Shown here: positions 53,827-58,311 of the stretch, piece by piece
Position numbering within the stretch: position 1 is the stretch's first letter
How the letters are laid out: the number at the start of each line of letters is the position of its first letter
From: Marinilabiliaceae bacterium JC017
GTDB lineage: Bacteria > Bacteroidota > Bacteroidia > Bacteroidales > Marinilabiliaceae
Assembly (NCBI GenBank): GCA_004296775.1
Contig: RHGE01000037.1
Location: forward strand, 1-58,311
DNA length: 58,311 nt
Direction of reading: 5' to 3'
Notes under the pieces: model-generated
Databases searched by the model: none
Told to the model about the DNA's origin: nothing
Seen by the model: only the letters and a program-made list of their open reading frames with translations
Position numbers and translations under genes: made by a program

Positions 53827-53951
53827 TATTATTTTTTATAAGGTAAAAGTCTATTTTATTATTAAGGTTGGTTAAACAGAGGTAACCACATTTAGCCGGA
53901 TTTTGTGGTAGATAACAACACAACCGGGACAGGTAACTGTTTTGCGCAAAG

Positions 53952-56243
53952 CTAGTTCAAAATTTTAAGTTTGGCAAATTTGAGTAATAATTGTTTTCGT
54001 CCTGCATTTTTAAATTCAACTGTGGCTTTTGCGTTTGGTGCAACACCTTCTATGTTAATTACTTCTCCTTGGCCAAATCGGTCGTGTTCTACGGTCATTC
54101 CGGCCTTAATTTGATCAGCAGAGGCTGCCTGATAATTGAGACTTATTTTGGATTTTGATTCGTTGGTTGATTTTTTGTAGTTAAGCGTTACTTTATTTTT
54201 AGGGGATGAACCCATGGCACTTCTGAGAGAAGGTCTCTGCATTTGAGGTTGACTTTTTTCCCGTGAAGGTAAAATGTCTTCATTAGCCAGTTCCAGGTAT
54301 TTTTGATCAATATCACCGATAAAACGGCTTGGTTTGCTAAAGGTCAATTCTCCATATTTATACCTGGACCGTGCAAATGAGATGGTACATTGTTTTTCAG
54401 CCCTGGTAACCGCCACATAAAATAACCGGCGTTCTTCTTCCAGGCCTCTTTTTGAATCGGATGACATGGGCGAGGGGAAGAGGTTTTCTTCCACCCCTAC
54501 GATATAAATGTTTTTGAATTCAAGTCCTTTCGCCGCATGAATCGTCATCAACGTAATTTTGTCAATATCATCAGGGTTGTCTGTGTCCTGATCGGTAAGC
54601 AGGGCTACTTCTTCCAGGAAGTTCACCAGGTTAGCTTGTCGGTCTTCTTCCAAATTGGTGGTGGTAAAGTCCTTGATACCATTTAATAATTCATCAATAT
54701 TTTCAAGTCGTCCCTGACCCTCAATGGATTTGTCCTGATGCAGTTCACGCATGATGCCGCTGGTTGCGGCAATATCACTGGCCATGTCATAGGCTGAAAG
54801 TTGGTTGAGTTTTGCCATGAAGCCAGACATCATGGCCGCGAAACCATGTAGTTTTTTCAATGCACCGGCATTCAATCCTGTTTGTGTAACGGATGGGTTT
54901 ATGATTATTTCCCACATGCTATGGCCAGTTGCTTTAGCTGCCTGGGTCAGGCGATCGAGTGTTGTTTTGCCAATGCCGCGTGCCGGGTAGTTAATGATGC
55001 GTTTCAATGCTTCCTGGTCGTTGGGGTTGACGGTGAGCCTAAAATAGGCGAGCAGGTCCTTGATCTCTTTGCGTTGATAGAAGGAGAGACCTCCATATAT
55101 TTTATAAGGAAGATTTCGTTTGCGTAAGGCTTCCTCGAAGACGCGCGACTGGGCATTGGTGCGATAGAGAATCGCAAAATCCTGGTAGTCGAGTTGCTGA
55201 TGCAAGTGTGTTTCGTCAATGTCGTTGCTGATAATCAGTCCTTCTTCAATATCAGAATAGGCTTTGATGACACGGATGGGAATACCTGTGTCGTTCTTTG
55301 AGAATACATTTTTATGTATCTGGCCCTGGTTTTTGGCGATGATGCTGTTAGCAGCGTTGACAATGGTTTGAGTGGAGCGGTAGTTTTGCTCCAATTTGAA
55401 TAGTTTATAGTCCTTGTAATCGTTTCGGAAGTTGAGGATATTTTCAATTTTAGCTCCGCGGAAACTATATATACTCTGGGCATCATCACCTACCACACAT
55501 ATGTTTTTGTGTTGCTCGGCGAGTTTTTTGATGATGAGGTATTGGGAAAAATTGGTGTCCTGGTACTCATCTACCAGGATGTAATCGAATTGTTGTTGGT
55601 ATTTTTTCAACACCTCCTCATGATCCCTGAACAGGATGTTGGTGTTTAACAGCAGGTCATCGAAATCCATGACCCCGGATTTATAACAGTGTCGCATGTA
55701 GCGAGTGTATATTTCGTACACCAATGGTCTTTGTGCGGCTTTGTCACTGGTTGTTCGATGGACATCGCGGGCATAACTGACAGGTGTGATGAGGTCATTT
55801 TTGGCTGCGGAGATACTTGAGAGTACGGCTCCGGGTTTATAAACCTTATCGGGCAGTCGCATTTCTTTCACGATGGACTTGATCAGGTTTTTTGAATCGG
55901 TGGTGTCGTAAATGGTGAAAGACGAAGGGTAACCCAATTTGGCAGCTTCCAAACGAAGGATGCGGGCGAAGATAGAGTGGAAGGTTCCCATCCATAAATA
56001 ATTGGCCATTTGGGGGCCCACAATACCGGCAATACGCTCTTTCATTTCACGTGCAGCCTTGTTAGTAAAGGTAAGGGCCAGAATCCTGTAGGGAGGTACA
56101 CCTTTCTGTAATAGATGCGCTATACGTAGGGTGAGTACTCTTGTTTTGCCTGATCCTGCCCCGGCAATAACCAAGGCTGGTCCTTCTGTGTTTTCAACTG
56201 CTTCTTTTTGAGCCTGGTTTAATCCGTCAAGATAATTATGCAC
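53952..56243 (-). CDS. ATP-dependent DNA helicase, UvrD/PcrA type
   Basis: This 763-residue SF1A 3'-5' helicase acts in nucleotide excision and mismatch repair. Walker A AGAGSGKT is at 27-34, Walker B is DEYQDTN near 225, and motif IV is LEQNYRSTQ. MTIHAAKGLEFKNIYIVG and RRLFYVAVTRAEKQ follow in the C-terminal half. A Tudor-like C-terminal segment (VEHDRFGQGEVINIEG ... VEFKNAGRKQLLLKFAKLKIL), as in PcrA, closes the protein. The order and the Tudor tail favour PcrA over Rep. Single gene. Confidence 0.95.
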   Translation of the reverse strand: MHNYLDGLNQAQKEAVENTEGPALVIAGAGSGKTRVLTLRIAHLLQKGVPPYRILALTFTNKAAREMKERIAGIVGPQMANYLWMGTFHSIFARILRLEAAKLGYPSSFTIYDTTDSKNLIKSIVKEMRLPDKVYKPGAVLSSISAAKNDLITPVSYARDVHRTTSDKAAQRPLVYEIYTRYMRHCYKSGVMDFDDLLLNTNILFRDHEEVLKKYQQQFDYILVDEYQDTNFSQYLIIKKLAEQHKNICVVGDDAQSIYSFRGAKIENILNFRNDYKDYKLFKLEQNYRSTQTIVNAANSIIAKNQGQIHKNVFSKNDTGIPIRVIKAYSDIEEGLIISNDIDETHLHQQLDYQDFAILYRTNAQSRVFEEALRKRNLPYKIYGGLSFYQRKEIKDLLAYFRLTVNPNDQEALKRIINYPARGIGKTTLDRLTQAAKATGHSMWEIIINPSVTQTGLNAGALKKLHGFAAMMSGFMAKLNQLSAYDMASDIAATSGIMRELHQDKSIEGQGRLENIDELLNGIKDFTTTNLEEDRQANLVNFLEEVALLTDQDTDNPDDIDKITLMTIHAAKGLEFKNIYIVGVEENLFPSPMSSDSKRGLEEERRLFYVAVTRAEKQCTISFARSRYKYGELTFSKPSRFIGDIDQKYLELANEDILPSREKSQPQMQRPSLRSAMGSSPKNKVTLNYKKSTNESKSKISLNYQAASADQIKAGMTVEHDRFGQGEVINIEGVAPNAKATVEFKNAGRKQLLLKFAKLKILN

Positions 56244-56389
56244 TATATTATAAGTTTACCTGTTTCAATATTGAAAAAATACTACTAGAATTTGCAAAAA
56301 TATAAAACTTCAGGTTGTATGCTCCGGCAATTTAAAACTAAAATTAGTCGTTATATAGAGAAATATTATAGTTTTGAAGAAATAATTAA

Positions 56390-57634
56390 ATGCAAATGAT
56401 TCGACACAACACTGTATTATTCTTAGTGACACTGATCGTGACCTCCTGTTTTACTGGTGTTGACAGTAAAGCGCAAATAACTTCCGGGGATGCTGATTAT
56501 ATGGAAATGGCCCAATATCCTTCCGGTGAATCGTTGGATCCGGTTTTTTATTATAAGACCATAGCCAGTGGTTCTTTAGATGTGGCAGTGGGGGCAGGAA
56601 CACAAGCTTATAAATTTACCTGGTATAAGTATGATGGGAGCAACTATGTTTTTGTGAAAGAGGAAACCGGAATTGTTTCTCACCTGACCAATTTGACAGA
56701 AGGTAGTTACCAGGTAGTTGTGGATGACGGGGCCTTTGTTTATTATAGCTGGGTGTTTGAACCGCAGCTGACAGGTGTTGAAATAGAGGTGGTAAAAGCC
56801 AATTGCAGTAAACTAGCCTTGAATGCGAAGGTCGATCTGATCAGCAAGGTTTATTTTGATCCCCGGGGTGATCGAACGCAATTGGTGCCATTGGATTACG
56901 GATTAACTTATAAATGGAGTTCAGATCCTGATGGGCCCATAGAAGGAAAAGACAAACAGGAGGAAGAAATTGAAGCGCCGTTTGAGAAAACTACCTATAA
57001 TGTGGTAGTTACCGACAATGTTGGGAATCAGGTGGAGGATGATCATGAATATAAGGCCATAGCCGTAGAAGCCGAGTTTTCATTTGAAGAGGTTGCTCGG
57101 GGTATTGAACATGAACTGGATACGGTAGGGCAGCGATCGGCACCTTTGGTGGTGAAGTTTAAGGATGAGTCGAAAGGAGGCATAACGGCCTATGAGTGGG
57201 ACTTTGGTGAGGCAGGAAAGCGCTATGAGAAGGAGCCGGTATTTACGTTTCAGTATCCCGGGACTTATAAAGTATTCTTATATGTGGTGAATGAATCCGA
57301 AGAAAGTGGTTGTGAGAGCTATTCCAAGGAAGTAGAGTTTTCTATTAAAGAGGGTTTTCTGGACGTACCTAATGCTTTTACGCCTAATGGAGACGGGGCT
57401 AACGATGAATTTCGTGTGGCTTACCGGTCGTTAAAAAAGTTTCACCTGGTGATCTATAACCGGTGGGGGCGAAAGGTGTATTCTTCCAATAATCCGGAAC
57501 AAGGCTGGGATGGAAAAATAGGCGGCGCAAAAGCTTCTCCGGGGGTGTATTTTTATGTGATCGAGGCAGAAGGATATGAAGATGGAGAAAATTATAAAAG
57601 GCATGGTACGGTGCACTTGATCAGGGGGAGTTAA
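56390..57634 (+). CDS. PKD-domain protein with T9SS type B sorting domain
   Basis: This 414-residue secreted protein has a signal peptide (cleavage near residue 29, after SKAQ). A PKD-like domain lies around 265-315 (YEWDFGEAGKRYEKEPVFTFQYPGTYKVFLYV). A gliding-motility-associated C-terminal domain runs from about 325: VPNAFTPNGDGANDEFRVAYRSLKKFHLVIYNRWGRKVYSS ... GWDGKI ... GVYFYVIEAEG. This tail directs export through the type IX system and surface attachment. A binding or adhesin role is inferred. It stands alone, with a terminator directly after it. Confidence 0.9.
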   Translation: MQMIRHNTVLFLVTLIVTSCFTGVDSKAQITSGDADYMEMAQYPSGESLDPVFYYKTIASGSLDVAVGAGTQAYKFTWYKYDGSNYVFVKEETGIVSHLTNLTEGSYQVVVDDGAFVYYSWVFEPQLTGVEIEVVKANCSKLALNAKVDLISKVYFDPRGDRTQLVPLDYGLTYKWSSDPDGPIEGKDKQEEEIEAPFEKTTYNVVVTDNVGNQVEDDHEYKAIAVEAEFSFEEVARGIEHELDTVGQRSAPLVVKFKDESKGGITAYEWDFGEAGKRYEKEPVFTFQYPGTYKVFLYVVNESEESGCESYSKEVEFSIKEGFLDVPNAFTPNGDGANDEFRVAYRSLKKFHLVIYNRWGRKVYSSNNPEQGWDGKIGGAKASPGVYFYVIEAEGYEDGENYKRHGTVHLIRGS

Positions 57635-57656
57635 ATAGTTTAGCCGATTAAGATAT

Positions 57657-57688
57657 AAGGGGCTCTCGCAAGGGGCCCTTTTTTAGTG
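57657..57688 (+). terminator. Terminator of the T9SS-sorted protein gene
   Basis: AAGGGGCTCT and AGGGGCCCTT form an imperfect stem ending in TTTTTT. It begins 22 bp past the stop. Confidence 0.75.
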
Positions 57689-57840
57689 TTTGGCCACCTG
57701 GATAGTCCGGTGTTAGCTGACCCTCTACAGTTGGAGTTTTAATAAGATTAGATCAACAGTTTGGTTTTAAATCCTCCGTTCGGCAAAGCGTCCCGCTTTG
57801 TCGTTTAAACCATGGCCTCTGGCCAGAAGAATAAAATGAA

Positions 57841-58085
57841 TTAGGCGCTTAGGCCGCAATTTTTACCAACATGTTGTTCAAATTGGATGGAAATAGAGAG
57901 AGGTTAGAGGTCAGAAGTTAGAGAGAGGAAATAGATGAAAACACTTAGAGATAAATGGAGATACATTGAAACAGATAGAAATAGATTGCTCTTATCATTG
58001 TTAATCTCGAACAACAACCGGCTTGAGGCAACATCCCTCGAAGAGGCTTTTTTTCAGGATTCTCATGAAAAAACATAGTGTCTTA
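57841..58085 (+). repeat. Modular intergenic element, copy D
   Basis: R1 (TTAGGCGCTTAGGCCGCAAT then TTTTACCAACATGTTGTTCA) starts at 57841 and R3 (GGCAACATCCCTCGAAGAGG then T-run and hairpin) runs 58027-58085. The middle (57888-57984) is almost the same GATAGAAATA-rich module as in copy C. A short 14-bp tandem CTTGATACTTTGTA follows at 58127-58154. Confidence 0.8.
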
Positions 58086-58163
58086 CGGGTGATATTGGTG
58101 TATTTATATGGCGAGCAGTAAATCATCTTGATACTTTGTACTTGATACTTTTTACTTTTCTGG

Positions 58164-58252
58164 TGGAAATTCCGGTGATACTGACCCCCTCGTCCGGTCA
58201 TATTGACCCCCCTTGTGGAAAATGGTTCAAAGAGCGGGATGAGCTGACAATA
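58164..58252 (-). mobile_element. Terminal repeats of an IS21-family element (right end)
   Basis: Downstream of the istB stop on the minus strand, GGGGGTCAATATGACCGG and GGGGGTCAGTATCACCGG stand in tandem about 22 bp apart. This is the multiple-terminal-repeat arrangement of IS21-type ends. The end reads CCGGAATTTCCA, finishing in CA, so the tip is probably at 58164. The other end lies beyond the window, so no target duplication can be seen. Confidence 0.65.
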
Positions 58253-58311
58253 TTACCGTTTTTTTCTTAAACTCTCACCTCTTAATTCAATACGATAGGA
58301 AGTATGCACCA
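58253..58311 (-). CDS. istB: IS21-family helper ATPase IstB, C-terminus (partial)
   Basis: The last 18 codons of a minus-strand gene enter from the right edge and stop at TAA 58255-58253. They read VHTSYRIELRGESLRKKR, the closing segment of IstB proteins (hydrophobic-His/Tyr-RI-EL-GES-RK). IstB is the AAA+ partner of the IstA transposase. The rest lies outside the window. Confidence 0.7.
   Translation of the reverse strand, partial: VHTSYRIELRGESLRKKR

Noticed and set aside
58001-58201. 66-codon minus-strand ORF near the right end
   Set aside because: It begins inside the IS21 terminal repeats and runs through modular element D; the product has no domain.
1-58311. tRNA or rRNA genes
   Set aside because: No cloverleaf-like sequence with a TTCGANNC arm or rRNA segment was recognised in the spacers; a covariance-model scan could still find one.

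Overview
The window looks like a Bacteroidota chromosome, probably near the Marinilabiliales/Bacteroidales. The signs are a type IX secretion 'type B' C-terminal sorting domain (56390-57634), DUF5723, DUF4290 and C_GCAxxG_C_C proteins, a TonB receptor paired with a YfiR-like protein, a LytS/LytTR pair, AT-rich spacers and promoter candidates of the TTTG/TAnnTTTG type. The exact order is inference. Almost everything is a single-copy housekeeping or accessory gene. No rRNA, tRNA, CRISPR array or prophage was seen.

Layout. 1-8200: a partial gene end and intergenic repeats, an MBL-fold hydrolase, a CHAD protein, a VOC protein, a lipoprotein plus DUF5723 outer-membrane pair, and a lipoprotein metallopeptidase. 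8450-13008: a LacI regulator followed 2 bp later by a secreted GH38 alpha-mannosidase, with a LacI-type operator just before the regulator's start codon. 13112-15550: a prohibitin-like protein and the [FeFe]-hydrogenase maturase HydF, which has a structured, terminator-bearing leader. 16171-20391: YciI, a YfiR-like/TonB-receptor pair and a small duplicated membrane protein. 20940-28680: an RND efflux operon (adaptor, pump, TolC) followed by a LytS/LytTR two-component system. 28899-35773: an acyl-activating enzyme/ACP/acyltransferase fusion, DoxX-like, TfoX-C, DUF3124 and DUF4870-like proteins, an acyl-ACP thioesterase, a C_GCAxxG_C_C protein and an HD protein.

36367-47514 is a long co-directional minus-strand biosynthetic block: trpE-G-D-C-F-B-A, then purU, a TlpA-like protein, and hisH-A-F-IE. 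It is headed by a classical ribosome-mediated attenuator: a 20-codon leader ORF with three tandem Trp codons followed by two His codons, then a 17-bp terminator hairpin with a U tract just before trpE. A competing antiterminator pairing can be drawn by hand. 47898-56243 carries dnaJ, grpE, two TlpA-like paralogues (one without CxxC), murA with Asp in place of the catalytic Cys, a DUF4290 protein and a UvrD/PcrA helicase. The window ends with a T9SS-sorted protein and the terminus of an IS21-family element, including the last codons of istB.

The most unusual material is intergenic. A modular dispersed element of about 220-320 bp (four copies) has constant ends and exchangeable middles, and one copy lies inside the trp operon. 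A separate ~32-bp element occurs seven times. There are two unrelated tandem arrays: a 42-bp array, and a 20/21-bp array with a 124-bp higher-order period.
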